NCBI RefSeq assembly: GCF_000315625.1
Contig: NW_005434650.1
Coordinates: forward strand, 504,873-568,872
Length of the DNA: 64,000 bases
Source of the DNA: Guillardia theta CCMP2712
Lineage: Eukaryota; Cryptophyceae; Pyrenomonadales; Geminigeraceae
Direction of reading: 5' to 3'
The translations under genes were made by a program, and so were the position numbers. Below are positions 10,853 to 23,345 of this stretch, piece after piece. Numbering within the stretch: the stretch's first letter is position 1; each line of letters starts with the position of its first letter. The notes under the pieces were generated by a model, which saw only the letters and a program-made list of their open reading frames with translations, was not told where the DNA came from and did no database searches.

Positions 10853-12166
10853 ATGGTTGTCGGGACATTCTTCTACCTCCCCATCTTCCTCTTCTTCTTC
10901 ATGTCGGATGCAGCAGCAGCAACACCGGCAGCAGCAGCAGCCGGGAGGGACTGGGGAAACATCACCTTCGTCCACTGCGTCCAGCCTTACACATGGACGG
11001 AGCTTGTGCAGAACTACAAGACGAACAGCGTCTTCTTCAAGACTGGAGGGCTGGGAGAGCTGCAGAGGGAGGGGATCTATACATGGCAGTGCTTCAAGGA
11101 TCACTACTGCGCTACAGGCCCCGAGGACCCCTGGTTCTGCTTCGTGTACGACGAGGTCACTAGCAAGTTCATCCCATGGGGGCCAAACAGTGAGCTGCAG
11201 CTCGTCGTGCCTAGCGAGAGGAAATGGGAGGGATGCTCGTCGGAGATCGAGGCTCTTTCCAGACAGATCCAGCAGCTCAAGAACGAGTCGTCCTCGCTCA
11301 GACCCTCTTCGTGTGCCGGCAGCAGGCTGTACATCGCCGCCAACTCCACCATCATGTGCAGCCCGGGCTTCGGGGGCAACTCGGACGTTGGGTGCAAGCT
11401 CTGCCAGGAAGGCACTTACAGCGCTGAGATGCACCTGTGCCATTCCTTGTCAGCCACCATCCTTATCGACGGGCACACAAGGGGGAACGCGGCTGGGACT
11501 TCAGTGTGGATCGGAGGGGGCCTGAAGTTGTACCACGACGCCTCGTCCGGTAGCGGGAATCCTGACCGGATGTCGTACATCCTCCTCAAGCTAGGCTCCG
11601 CCCCAGCGGGCTGCTCCCTGAGTGCAAACAGCATCACAAAGGCGCAGATGAAACTTTATAAGACGTGGGATGGAAGCGCCGATGGCTGGAGCTGCTCAGA
11701 GCACAAGTACCAGATCCGTTTGGCGTCTGTTGGGAACCTGTCGGTCTACGACTCTACCCAGGTGGTGAGCTACATCGAGCAGAACTTTCCGTACTCCAGC
11801 GGGAAGCAGACAGACAGTCAGGGGATGTACGTCCTCGACAACGGCCAGCGGATCTCTACCTACTTCGATCTCAGCACTACGATCAACGTGTGGTATGACA
11901 TCGATGTCACCACCTTCATGAAGCAAGTCGTCCATCACTACGGGGACTCGCTCTCTGCCATCCTGTTGGAGTTGCGCTCTGTCAACGACGGCTGCTTGAC
12001 CGCGCTCTCCGCCAGTGGGGCCACCAGCCCGATCTTCAACATCGCTCTCAGTGACAGCAACGACGATGACATGATCTCAGTGCCGACCTCTTGCGTGCCT
12101 TGTCCGCCGAACTTCACGTCTCCAGCAGGGAGCAGCAGCATTCAAGCATGTAAAGCAGCCAATTGA
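10853..12166 (+). CDS. Secreted cysteine-rich protein, single exon
   Basis: An uninterrupted 437-residue frame from ATG 10853. The N-terminus is a strong signal peptide (FFYLPIFLFFFMSDAAAAT), followed by an Ala-rich stretch. Residues about 120-145 form a short coiled coil (EIEALSRQIQQLKNE). Cys-rich motifs resembling the GCC2/GCC3 or ephrin-receptor-like module follow (CSPGFGGNSDVGCKLC near residue 164, and CVPCPPNFTSPAGSSSIQAC at the very C-terminus). The region between, about 190-400, has alternating beta-strand-like segments (MSYILLKL, AILLELRS) reminiscent of DNRLRE-type extracellular beta domains; this is a weak resemblance. No membrane anchor is seen. It lies 600 bp downstream of the RCC1/Cys-rich gene on the same strand, and both are predicted to be exported. 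Function unknown. Confidence 0.75.
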   Translation: MVVGTFFYLPIFLFFFMSDAAAATPAAAAAGRDWGNITFVHCVQPYTWTELVQNYKTNSVFFKTGGLGELQREGIYTWQCFKDHYCATGPEDPWFCFVYDEVTSKFIPWGPNSELQLVVPSERKWEGCSSEIEALSRQIQQLKNESSSLRPSSCAGSRLYIAANSTIMCSPGFGGNSDVGCKLCQEGTYSAEMHLCHSLSATILIDGHTRGNAAGTSVWIGGGLKLYHDASSGSGNPDRMSYILLKLGSAPAGCSLSANSITKAQMKLYKTWDGSADGWSCSEHKYQIRLASVGNLSVYDSTQVVSYIEQNFPYSSGKQTDSQGMYVLDNGQRISTYFDLSTTINVWYDIDVTTFMKQVVHHYGDSLSAILLELRSVNDGCLTALSASGATSPIFNIALSDSNDDDMISVPTSCVPCPPNFTSPAGSSSIQACKAAN

Positions 12167-12330
12167 CAGGCTAGATGTGACCTGTGCCGATGTATCTATG
12201 AACCATCAAGTTGGATGCCCGACGTATGCTAGTCATGAAGCGACAGATCACTGTAGAATGAATGAAACGTCCAATAGAATCTCCGAATCTTCTGATCGAC
12301 AATGATAAAGAAAAAGCCTCCAAAGGAAGG

Positions 12331-12656
12331 TAGGTAGGTAGGGAGGTAGGTAGGTAGGGAGGGAGAGAGGGAGAGAGGGAGGGAGGGGAGGGAGGGAGGG
12401 AAGACGGGGAGGGAAGGAAGGGAGTGGAGTGGATGGATGGATGGATGGATGATGGATGGAGGAGAAGNNNNNNNNNNNNNNNNNNNNNNNNNNNNNNNNN
12501 NNNNNNNNNNNNNNNNNNNNNNNNNNNNNNNNNNNNNNNNNNNNNNNNNNNNNNNNNNNNNNNNNNNGGGAGGGAGGGAGGGAGTGAGGGAGGGAGGGAG
12601 GGAGGGAGGGAGGGACGGAGGGACGGAGGGAGGGGAGGGAGGGGAGGGGAGGGAGG
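12331..12656. repeat. Simple-repeat block (GGTA, GGGA, GGAT) with a 100-N gap
   Basis: GGTAG, GGGA and GGATGGAT arrays enter and leave a run of exactly 100 N at 12468-12567. A fixed 100-base gap usually marks unknown length. The gap almost certainly results from the repeat. Confidence 0.9.
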
Positions 12657-12734
12657 GCTTTTTGACGTCCGTTGAGTCTTAATAAAATTTTAACCTTCTG
12701 CGAACGCAACACCGATCACTGTCAGTAACTGACG

Positions 12735-14165
12735 TCGGGCCCGGGCGGCCCCGGCGACATAGTTGCCGGGTCCCGAGTCCAGTCAAAGACCGTACCGTAC
12801 GCTGATGGTACTACATGATTTACTCACCAGATACCACCGGTCATGGGCATCTTCGCTTAAAACCACCGGATTTTTCTATGGGTCGCCGAGTCATCCATGA
12901 CCCCACCCCAGCCCCTACCTCTACGTCCCTGGGGTCACTGAGCCCACCCCACCCCCTCGAAATGATTGACACGAAGGGATGCCGTCTTATGAACTATCAG
13001 TAGCACCACCCCGTCTTCCGAGTCTGCTAGACATGGTAGCGATGTGTCACCCATTGCCAAACGCACATCTTGAGATAAGCACAGAATGTTTGATTCACAT
13101 CCTAACATTTCAAGTTTTGCGAGTAAAAATTCAAAATATTTTTGAGCAACCCGAAACCAAATGTTTTCAGGTCACGTGACAGGTCTGACATTCGAAACGT
13201 ACAAATGACTGCCCGCAAGGTAAACTACCCCTACCCCCTCCTGCCCCACACACAGCAGCTGCAAAACAATCCTTTTACTTGTGTACTGTCACAGGTAATG
13301 TACTTCCCGCGTCTGTACTGCGGTTTGAGTAATCTTATAACACATGTAAGTAATAGGTCGTACCAGGTTGTGTACTGCTGCAGGGATCCCAGGCCCCAAG
13401 TATTTTGGGCGGACGGAGGAGATATCCACACGCTGGAGGGGGTGGTGGTGGGTACGAGGTCCTTCAAGAAGCCCTTTTTACGGCTTATTCAAAGGGTGGG
13501 GGGTCATATTACCAGGGTACGTATGGTGCTTTTTACTTGGGGGTGGGTTGGTGCCAATGCCTAAAGAGTCAAAGTGGAACCGGGTGGGTGGTCTGTCGCA
13601 ATCCTAGAGGCCTGGGTAGTGGGCTGGTCCGATGGAGGGGTGGGTCTGCTTAAAGGGATCCTGCAGGTGAGGGACCCCCCAACCCCCACTTGTTTGGCTG
13701 GAGCACTGACATTTGATGGTCAAAATTAGTAATCAGTGAACCCTGGAGGTGGGTGGGCCAATTACAATCCTTGTAAGACGATTTCACCGGTACATATGAA
13801 CTGAGAGATGGGGGTAGGGGTCCAACAGCTGCAGGGATTGAGAGCTCCCCAATTTGAACTGAAGGACGAAGGGGGTGGGGTGATTGAAACCCTTCGGTTG
13901 AAGGGGTTTGTGTCCCATTGTCGAAGGGGGTCGGGGTACCTTTGGACACCCGTACTAAATGGCTTCAAAGTGGACTCGATCAGGGGGGTTGGACCAAAAA
14001 TGGACGGGGATGAGGCCGTTTGAGTAATCATCGAAGGAAAGACAGACGATCAGGGGGTGGGGGTACACATTGAGACATTGCGGAGGGGTCCTGATGAAGG
14101 GGGTGGGGGGTGGGAGCCAGGGGGTAGGAGTAGAGGGGAGGGGTACAATGATGAATGGAAGTAGA
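12735..14165. repeat. GC-rich core plus long G-rich island
   Basis: A GC core at 12735-12790 (gggcccgggcggccccgg) is followed by C-rich DNA at 12895-12960 and 13215-13250, then by about 750 bases of strongly G-biased plus-strand sequence (13400-14165) with many runs of four or more G. The motif GGGG(T)GGG...GTAC recurs. Short frames in it are low-complexity and are not annotated. Confidence 0.6.
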
Positions 14166-14249
14166 GTGGAACTTACGGCATGGCACGGAAAATCGGAGAC
14201 AGGATGAAGCTGAGATGAAGGAGTTTGAGGACAGAGAGAAAGAAAAGAG

Positions 14250-14370
14250 GAGGAGGAAGATCCGAGATACAGGATAGAGAGAGAGGACAGAGGCGGAGGA
14301 AGATCTGAGATACAGGATAGAGAGAGAGGACAGAGGAGGAAGAAGATCCGAGATACAGGATAGAGAGAGA
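14250..14370. repeat. 42-43 bp minisatellite, about 3 copies
   Basis: The block containing agatccgagatacagg recurs with starts at about 14259, 14301 and 14344, with single-base differences and purine-rich tails. Confidence 0.85.
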
Positions 14371-14787
14371 ACAACTTGGAGAGGAGAGAGCTGTTTTGAG
14401 AAGCGATTTAGATGGTGGGTTTGAGCCGAAGGAGGACACTCGCAGAAGCTGTACCAAGAGGAAGAAATGGCGAGATCTTGAATCCTGCTCCTTCATATGG
14501 TTTGAGAAGAATGTAGGGAAGGTATAGAGATAGGGGAAGTTGAAGCTGAAGGCAGTATTTCATGATAAGTGTGGTGTTTCATGGAATCGAAGAGCATATG
14601 GAATCGGATCTGAACTAGGATTGTGAATGATACTACCATCGAACATGGCCTGTGATGAACGAGCATGTGCTAGATGATAGTCCAATTATGATACTATATT
14701 GAAGACGTTCGATAAGCCTTTAACGCGTTTCTTTGGCAGACTTTGGCAGCGCATTGAACTCCAACTCCTTTCCCTGAGAAACTTCCG

Positions 14788-16160
14788 ATGGCGAAGACAG
14801 GAGCGCTCGCCCATGACCAGAATACGGCCAAATTTGCAGCCAAAGGAAGCAATTTCAACACTGAAGACGATGGTCTGAAGCTACCTGCTGTCCCTTCCGC
14901 GGACTCGCTGGAGTCTCTGGCGTCTACTTCGTCGCCAGCTCCTTCCCCAACCCTCCAGGCCAAGAAGGCCTCCGATCATACGACGGGCAAGCTCGGGAGC
15001 CTTCCAGTGCTAGTGAACGAGGACATAGAGGCGGCGAGGAACGAGTGGCTGTTCAACCCTCCCAGGTTTATGATCGAGGGCATCAAGACTCTGCTGATCG
15101 ATGAGCGTGACTTACCAATGGCCCTGGCGTTCTTCAACATCATCGTGACGACGCTTCCAGCGGCTGCAGCAGTGTTCTACTTGCAGTCTCATGTTTTCGG
15201 CCTCCTCTACGTCGTAACCAACCTGATAACATACCAAGAGCGCTTCATCCTCGGTGCCTGCAGCTCTGATCTTATCCTTCACCCGACCCTGACTTTTCTT
15301 TTCCCAGGCCTTCACTATAGCTCACACCGTGCCATCTTCAAGTACTCGGCCTTGAACCTCATTCCCCCGTATCTTCTGTCGCCGTTCTTCGGCATCCCCA
15401 GCGGGATCTACTACCTGCACCATTGCGTCATGCACCATGTGGAGAACAACGTCTTCCCCTATGACGTTAGCTCCACCGAGCCCTTCCAGCGCGACAACTT
15501 CGGCCATCTGATCTTCTACTGGCTTCGCTTCTTGATCGCCATATGGTTCGAGCTCCCTTACTACGCACTGAGGAGGCAGCGATATGGCCTGGCATTCCAC
15601 TGCGTTTCCTGTATCGGATTCTTCATGGTGACCACTTCGGCCCTGTACAAGATGAGTCCGGTGGGGACCATGTGGGTGTTCTGGATCTACACCTTTGTTA
15701 CCTCCTTCCTCCTCATGCTGGGTAACTGGAGCCAGCACATCTTCGTGAGCCCGCGGAACCCGAACAGCAACTACCTCCTCGCCTACAACGTGATCAACGT
15801 CTCCAGCAACCAGCGCTGCTTCAATGTGAGCCAGTGCTAGTTGCGACCTTGTTCTTTCCGTTCTGACTCTCCTTGCTGCAGGATGGATATCACGTGGAGC
15901 ATCACCTTCACTCCCGGAAACACTGGAGCGAGCTGCCTACCAGCTTCATGCGCTCGCTGGACAAGTACGCCAAGGAGGGCGGGCTGGTCTTCGAGGGCAT
16001 CGACAACATGGCGGTCGGGTACCTTACGTTCAGCGGCCAGCTCGACAAGCTCGCCGAGCACTACGTGCAGCTCGGGCCGGTGGAGTGGACGAAGGAGGAG
16101 ATAGTGGCGGAGCTCAAGAGCCGCCTCGTGCCCATCCATCGCAAGCCGAAGACGAGCTGA
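14788..16160 (+). CDS. Fatty-acid-desaturase-like membrane protein, 3 exons
   Basis: Exons 14788-15253, 15308-15825 and 15882-16160 give 420 residues. The first intron (54 nt, canonical) is divisible by three, so it can be read through. Splicing restores ERFILGLHYSSHRAIF and is preferred. Histidine boxes fit a membrane di-iron desaturase or hydroxylase: HYSSH (HxxxH) at about residue 157, HHCVMHH at about 188 and GYHVEHHLHSRKHW (HxxHH) at about 331. Four or more hydrophobic stretches surround them (MALAFFNIIVTTLPAAAAVF, LIFYWLRFLIAIWFE, CIGFFMVTTSALY, FVTSFLLMLG). The first 90 residues are Ser/Ala/Pro-rich and have no clear signal peptide. These enzymes use O2 and electrons from cytochrome b5 or ferredoxin to desaturate or hydroxylate acyl chains or sphingoid bases. 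The substrate cannot be read from the sequence. Confidence 0.85.
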
Positions 16161-16327
16161 GAGTTCAGTTGGGCAAGGAGCAGTAGGAGAAGCAAAGGAG
16201 CCAACTGTACAATAAGAGGAGGAGAGGGAGGAGTAGCGAAAGGAAAAGGAGCGGCGGGCTGAGGGAGGAGAGAGGATGGTACTGACACTGGAGGATGATT
16301 GATAGAGATTGATTGAAACTCAAGGGG

Positions 16328-17224
16328 TCATCTCCTGCCCTCACTGCTGCCCCGTCCTGTCGCTGCACTGGTTGCATTGCCATAGCCACCGCGTCCTGAC
16401 CCCACGATCTTCTCGAGGACGGACAAGCGGTCCGCCGTGTGCCGCTCCTCGGAGATGACCAGGTAGCAGGAGGCCAGCAGTTGCAGAAGCTCGTCCCAGC
16501 TCCGCCCCTCCGTCACGCTCTCTACTGTCTCCTTCATGAAGGACGCCTGCCATGCGGTCAGAGCGCAGGCGGGAGGTGAGAGTGGGGATGAAGACAAAAA
16601 GGGGATGAAGGGGTAAGAAGAAGAAGGAAGTCGTGAGGGAAGCAGAGGTGAGGAGTGGGCAGGGGGAGAGGGAGGGAGGGAGGGAGGGAGGGAGGGAGGG
16701 AGGGAGGGAGGGAGGGAGGGAGGGAGGGAGGGAGGGAGGGAGGACTTCCTACCAGGTTCTCTACGAGCTGAGGATCGTTCTCAGTGCGCATGTTGCTGAT
16801 GTTGTTCATCTCTTCCGCCTCCTTGGGTTTCTGCGAGGCGTCAACGAGTTGCAGCTGACAGCAGGCAGCACGTCACCTCTGCCATCGCTGCATCCCCCAA
16901 GCCCTCGCCATCCGCTGCCGGTTCCTCGAGCTTCTGCTTCTTCTGTGCCTGGTCAGAGTTCAGATCGCCGAGGAGCAGGCATGGGAGGGGAGGTTCAACC
17001 GATTCCTGCACAGAGGGCTCGGTGCTGAGTTGCCTCTTCCTGTGCTGCTGCTGCTCAACCTGCTGCTGCTCAACCTGCTGCTGCTCCCAGCACCAGGTAG
17101 CGTTGAGGTCAGCAGCCCGTAGGGTGAGGATGGTTGGGTAAGTCGTCTTGGGTAGAGGTTCTGCGAGGAAGCTGGCTTCGTTGAGGACGCTCGTGATGAT
17201 TGCCTGCTCGACTGTGAGCAGCGC

Positions 17225-17305
<81 letters not shown>

Positions 17306-20300
17306 GGGAGCAGAGATGGAAAACAAGGCAGGAAAGGAGGATGCACATGCTCAATGGGACCAGGAGGTCATACCTCAACCCACTGATCAGTTCCCATCAC
17401 GTTTCGCTTCACTCGGATCAGCGCGTCCGTCCTGATCCTGTTGCCCGACTTCGTATCCCCCGCCGCATGCCCGTCCGCGCCGACCGCCGGCATCCTCTTG
17501 CTCGCAGGCTGAGGGTGGGGGGCCGCGGGGCGGGCGATTTGATCGCACTCGATGTCGAAGTTGTACTTGGTGACTATTCGCTCCCCCTCCTTCACCTGCC
17601 ACCAGACGTCAACACAGCCTGCGGCTCCGGTCGCCCTGAGCTCACCAGGTGGGAGTCAACCTTCTCCCAGCACTCCTCCGCCTCGTCGCAGAGGCTGTTG
17701 GCCTTGCTGCAGATCATGTCGTTGAACCTCTGCGCCGCCTGCTGGTCCGCCAGGCTCTTCGCCCTCTGGCTGTCCAGTGCCGCCTGAGCCGACGGCCATC
17801 GCCACTCCTTGTTCTCCTGGTCGGGGGAGTAGATGTCCTTCCACTCGCCCTTCTCCTTCAGGTTCTCGATCACGATGTGGACCTCGAACTTGGCGATCTT
17901 CAGGGCAAGTCAGCTGGGCTGCTCCTCGGGCAGTGGCTCTCACCTTGTCGGGGTACAGCGGGTCGCCGACGACGTTGATCACCCGGCCCGGCACCCACTC
18001 GTTCTCGAACGTCTCCGTGTCTTGGACTTCGATCTCTAGGATCGCCCCGATCTTGAGCACGCGCTCCTGCGACAGCGGGATGACGTACGGTCGCGACCTC
18101 GACGTGTCCTGCTGCCCCAAGAGGGCGGAGGAGCTGCCGTCCTCGCTCGCCATGGCGGCCGCCCGCGAGCCTCCGAGTCCTGGGAGCGGGTGAGAGGCAG
18201 GAATGGCAGGTGGAGGGCAAGACCGTCAGGGTTGTTGAAGCGGATGGCGTTGTCGCGGATCAGGTAGATCCTCTGCATGAAATGCGACTTACACCGGACG
18301 ATCTTCGAGTCGATGTCGAAGAGCATCGTCGCGAGGTCCATCGGGTGAGCGATGCAGGCCTTGTAGCTCTCCCGCACGTGCTCGGGAACGTGGGTCTGCT
18401 GGACGACCTGGAGGGCAGGTGAGGAGGCTGGAGGAAAGGAGGGAGAGGATCAACCGGGGACGAGAAATCCTTGAACTTCTTGTTCTGGTACAACTTGAGG
18501 CAAATCTCCCGCATCTTCACCCTCAGCCCGCGCATGGTCTTCTTGTCGCGCTCAATCTGCTGCGGGTCCAACAGCTCCGGGACCGCCTGCCACCTCACGG
18601 GCGTATCGTCCTTCTCGAGCTCCTCGTAGCTGAGCTGCTCCTCCTCCCTCCTCATCTCCCACCTCTTGACATCCCGCACGAGAGGGGAGAAGAACTTGCG
18701 ACGATGTTCCACCGTCGGTGGGTTCAGCTGGTGAGCATGGGAGAGGTTGAAGATCCTTGAGAACTTCATGAGCTGGAGAATGTCGTAGTCCCTCTCAGCA
18801 TCAGCCGTCGCAAGCAGTAGGACAGGATGTGAAGCAGGAAGGTTGTACAAGGATGTATCCAGACACGTTCTCAGTCCGTCCGACGCCGACTTCCACCACC
18901 TGGGAGAACAGCCCGCGGTCAGGCTCGTACCGAAGCTCTTGTTTCTCCTCTTCCTCCCCCGGCCCCCCTACCTTACCGCGCCGCCTCCCCCTCCCCCTCC
19001 TCCTCACACCTGTGAAAGTCCGGGAGGAAGAGGATCGACGGTGCTCGGTTGCGAGCCTCCGCAAACTTGGACACAAGGGCCTCCTCGAGCGTCTTCACGT
19101 CTCCGCTCCCAGTGGAGGTATGAAGGTCTTGCAGCCCGATCCCGAACGTCGGCATCGGGTCAAGCGCCTGGATGAGAGCTCTTGCCACGTGGTTCTGCGC
19201 GTCCCCTGCCCTGCCCCACAGTAGGACTCTCGGTCGGTACACCACGTCCATTCCCCTGAATGAAGCAAGGTTCTGTATCTCGAAGTCCCCCGCGTACACA
19301 GCGTGCTTGCTGGAGCTGGCTGTGGGGTTGCTGCCGTTGGCCGGATCGCCGCCGCTGTCCGTGACGGCATCAGCGTTCGCTTTCGCTCCCTCCCTGACTC
19401 CCTCCTCCTCCTCCTCCTCCTCCTCCTCCTCCTCCCCAGTCTTGAACTGATTTCGCATCTCGTCGACCGTGTGTTTCAGTCGATACAGGGATGGTTTGCC
19501 CAGTGGAAAAACTTCGCAGAGCCGCTCGAAGGACTTGACGAGGTCACCGTAGAGAGGGTCCAGCAGCGAGTTGGGCAGGGTGACGCCAAGGGAGCTGCAC
19601 AGGCGATCAGAGCAGGGAGAGAGAAGGAGGGTTCTCACGGGGCTGATCGACGCGACGAGCACTTGATGGTCGCCATGGCCTCCTTGAAGTCTTCCTCCGT
19701 CACGAACAGCTTGTCCTTGTCGATCTTTAGCCGATAGTCTTGCGTGTAGATCTGTGTTGACAGGCTTTCAGCGCATCTTGCTCGCTGTTCCTCCACCTCT
19801 CACCTGTGGGAACGTGCGGCGGAGGGCCCGGATGCCAGCCTCCGTACATAGAGCCTTGAGATCCGCTCCTCCGAACCCCACGCAAGCGTTCGCTGCTTGC
19901 TCAATGCACTTCTTGGAGAGCGGAGGCTTCCAGTCTTTGGTGTAAATCTGAGGTGGGCAGCGATCAGACTAGCTGGTCGACATGGAGGGGTCAGCCTGAC
20001 CTCTAGGATCTTGGCTCTTGCGGCAGCATCAGGGAGAGGAAAGTAGAACTCTCGGTCGAACCTCCCCGGCCTGCGTAGCGCCGGATCGACCTGTCGGAGG
20101 AGCCGTGAGTGCCGGAGGAGAGGAGGATGGAGAGCGACGTCACCGCATCCGGCCTGTTGGTCGCTCCGATGAGGACCACCATCCCTCGCTTGTCAAGGCC
20201 GTCCATGAGGGCGAGGAGAGTGCTGACTATGGAGGAGTGAATCTGGTCCTGCCTAGAGCTCCTGACTGGGGCCAGCCCGTCTATCTCGTCAAAGAAGATG

Positions 20301-22556
20301 ATAGAGGGCTGGGTGAACGTTCAGGATCATCGGGTGCGAGGGCAAGTCGCCGTTACCTGCAGTCGGGCAGCCTCCGCAAACAGCAACCTCAGTTGTCTCT
20401 CAGCCTCTCCGTGGTACTTGCTGAGGCAGTCGGCTCCCTTGCGCATAAAGAATGAGATCTTCTGCGATCCCTGGCTGCACGAGTTTGCTAGCGCCTGCAA
20501 GGAAGTCACCCACGCACCATCCCGGCAGGCCTTGGAAGTTACCCGAGCCATCATCGTCTTCCCTGTCCCGGGAGGTCCATGGAACAGAACTCCTCCGGGT
20601 GCCTTGATCCCCAACTTGGAGAAAATCTCGGGGTAAGTGAGCGGGAGGAAGACGCTTTCCTTGAGACTCTTGATGTGAGCGTCAAGGCCCCCGATCGACT
20701 CGAACGAAACCTGTTGATCAACCACGTGAGGAGCGGGGCACTTTCAGAAGCACGCATCCTCCTGCGGGACTCACCGACTGGTCGATGGACATAGGGCTTA
20801 TGTCCGCGTTGATCGGCTTCACTTCCCCGTCCTCCGTGTAACCCTGGTTGCTCTTCACCTTGCCTGCATCGACCGTCAGCTAGTCAAGCAGCGAATAGCG
20901 ACAGGACGTACTTCCATTTTGGTCATCGTCAGAGGAGGAGCCTGCGCGACCGTTGGCCCCTCCAGACTTCAACATCTTGAGCTGCTTGGTCCACCCGGCC
21001 GACAGAGGCACATCCTCCCCGGAGTGAGAAGCATCAGTTTCAAACACTCTGCATGCGTCACGTTGGTTTCAGCTGTCACACACACGAGCACAACGAGGGC
21101 ACCTCAACTTCTTCCCACACTCGGTGACTACAGTACTCCTCCTGGTCCAGACACCAGCGTTTTCCTTGCCCCCACCCTTCCCACGACTCTTCTCTAGGGA
21201 GTCCTTTACGTACAGGGACAGGCTGTCAGACGTGTTCCTGCGATTGTGCCTGGCCGGGGGTTAGCTTGCGCTATCATGATCTCTTCCGCGTAGATTTGAG
21301 GACGAGAACGATGCTCGCGCAATCGGTAACTTGCAACCAGGAGATCAGTGACGGAAGGACAGTCGCCAGCACTTACCCCCTCTCCTGCTCGGGCTCCACA
21401 TATCCGCTGTCGTTGGAGTCGCTGGCATGGCTATCTTTGCCGTTGATGACGCGAGAGTCGTCAAGATCTCGTCGCCGGGTCCTGCAAACCATCGGCAACC
21501 CAGTTACCGCACCACTCCCAATCCCAACCATCCTCCGCTGTACCTGCGGAAACTTCGACCGTCAGCGCTGCCACCGTTAGCATCCCCATTCGTGACGGCG
21601 GGATCTTCAAGGAACACAGTCAGCCAACAGCCTCTGCCTCGTCTATCCGAGGATTCTCACCGCTCCCGGGGTGCAGAAGCTGGTACAGGGTACTGTCTTG
21701 CTCACATAATTCCATAAACCGCTTCTTGCACTTGGCAGCCAGCCCATGGACATAGTTGTCCGGGGGGTTATACTGCATGGCGTTGTCGAAGGTCAAGATG
21801 ACATCGTCTCTGTACTCAAAGAAGCTCTTGTAAGAGTGCCGCTTCAAGTTCGTCTGGATCGTCCCCAGGTCCATGGGGCGCTTGATGACATCGAAGTAGT
21901 CATTGAGGCCGAGACTCTTCGCATCCACCTACACGCCGGCATTAAAGTTAGAGGAAGGGCAGCAGGAGCTCAGGAGGGTCGCGTGCTCTCACAGGCTCAC
22001 TGAAGATCGAGTCACACTCCTTGTTCTTGAGCAAAGTCCTGATGATCTGTGACGCACTGACCGTCCACGCCGCCGCCTCGTCGCCGTTCGGCATGCACCG
22101 CGACTTGATCTTGCCTGAAGCAGGATGGGACTGACGTGTATCCGGCATGGATGTCCTCTTTCCTTGCGGCTCCTGCGTCACATGCCTGGATCTCGTGGCC
22201 CGAGACGGAGCGTCGTCGTTTGCTAGGTCATGGAGCTCGTCCTCCAATGTATCCTCTTCATTCTCATCGCCATCATTCTCGGGTTCACTCTCCTCCTCTT
22301 CATCGTCCTCGTCTCCATCGTTCTCCTCCATCTCAGCGTCTGCCTCGCCCTCCCCATCGAAGTCGCTGTCGTCACTTATTTTCCTCCCTCTCTTCCTGGT
22401 ACTCGGGACCAGCTCTCCGTCATCGCTGTCATCTACATCGCTCTCTGCATTTCTCCTCAGCCTTGTTCGGGTTCCTCTCGTCTCCCTTCCTCCTCTTGTC
22501 TCCCTCCCTCCTCTCCCGTCCTCATCGTCCTCCTCCCTTCCCCCTCGTCTACCCAT
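16328..22556 (-). CDS. ATAD2/Yta7-like AAA ATPase with two bromodomains, many exons
   Basis: Read on the minus strand from ATG 22556. Exon 1 (22556-21993) is acidic and Lys/Arg-rich. Its end and exon 2 (21928-21661) form a first bromodomain (FDVIKRPMDLGTIQ, DNAMQYNPPDN). After linker exons comes AAA domain 1: SFESIGGLD, Walker A GPPGTGKT (about 20570), FFMRKGADCLSKYHGEAERQ, Walker B FFDEIDGL (about 20290), GATNRPDAV and PALRRPGRFDREF. A second, degenerate AAA domain follows (19240-19000): YRPRVLLWGRAGDAQN lacks the Lys-Ser/Thr of Walker A. Then come a second bromodomain (18400-18230: HPMDLATMLFDID, IRFNNPDG) and a Tudor-like region (NEWVPGRVINVVGD). The C-terminus ends TGRGSSEGRR at 16328. 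ATAD2/Yta7/Abo1 proteins are nuclear hexameric histone chaperones. The order AAA-AAA-bromodomain is theirs, and the extra N-terminal bromodomain is unusual. Several junctions were checked, not all. Confidence 0.85.
17227..17304. repeat. (GAT)n array in an intron
   Basis: About 26 uninterrupted trinucleotides lie in an intron of the ATAD2-like gene, close to a splice acceptor. Confidence 0.9.
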
Positions 22557-23345
22557 TGCGCGCGCTTTCAACCCCCACCCCAATCCGATACCACCCCTGC
22601 CTTCAAGACCCCACCCATGTGAATACCCCACCCTCTCAAAACCCTCAACTCCCTCTTCCACATCACACCAAAACCAAACGTACCCCACCCTCCATCTCGA
22701 AAGTACCACCCTACCTTATATTGGCATATGAAAACACCCGACCAATTCCCTGTCTGCTATCTACACGGGAGCTACGAGGCCAACCACGAACTACCCCACC
22801 TTGCAGATTAAATGTATTTCAACTACCTACCCGTGCTTCACATCAATGGGGTGGGTGGGTTGAGAAAGTACAGGGGTAGTCAGCCATTCAGACTTCCCCT
22901 CCATCAACCAAGAATTTACGCGGGAGAATTCAAAATTGAACAAAATTTGAAATGTACCCTGAATATTTCAAAATTGTAATCAGAATTTGGAGTGAGTGGG
23001 AGCGATGGACAAAAGAAATAACAAAATTTACGTATGTAACTTGAAATTTACAGAGGACAAGATTGAGGGAATACTAACAAGTTTTCGAAGGCGATCAGGG
23101 TCTCCCTGTTGACCACCAAAAACTTATTGAGACTGAAACTAGATGTGGGTCAACGACCTCATCAGAATTTGGCGGGAATTCAGAACGACAAAGTCTTTTA
23201 AAAAAAACTTGTAAAAGTCTGTAAAACTTTGAACAGCGGGCCCGGACGAACAGTGTTCGGCGTGACCGACTACTCAGTGATTGAGCGGTTCAAGTGGACC
23301 GTCGGACGGCGGCCCGGGTAACTCCTATTCCCTCCCGGGCCGGAT
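22557..23345. repeat. C-rich island, AT-rich middle and GC-rich core
   Basis: Plus strand 22565-22870 is C-biased (accccacc, gtaccccaccc). AT-rich DNA follows (22910-23225), then a GC core at 23237-23345 (gcgggcccgg, cggcggcccgggtaac). The island abuts the start codon of the ATAD2-like gene and may hold its promoter. No gene is seen. Confidence 0.55.

Noticed and set aside
19401-19434. (CTC)n run as an intron microsatellite
   Set aside because: It lies in an open exon of the ATAD2-like gene and encodes a Glu tract between the two AAA modules.
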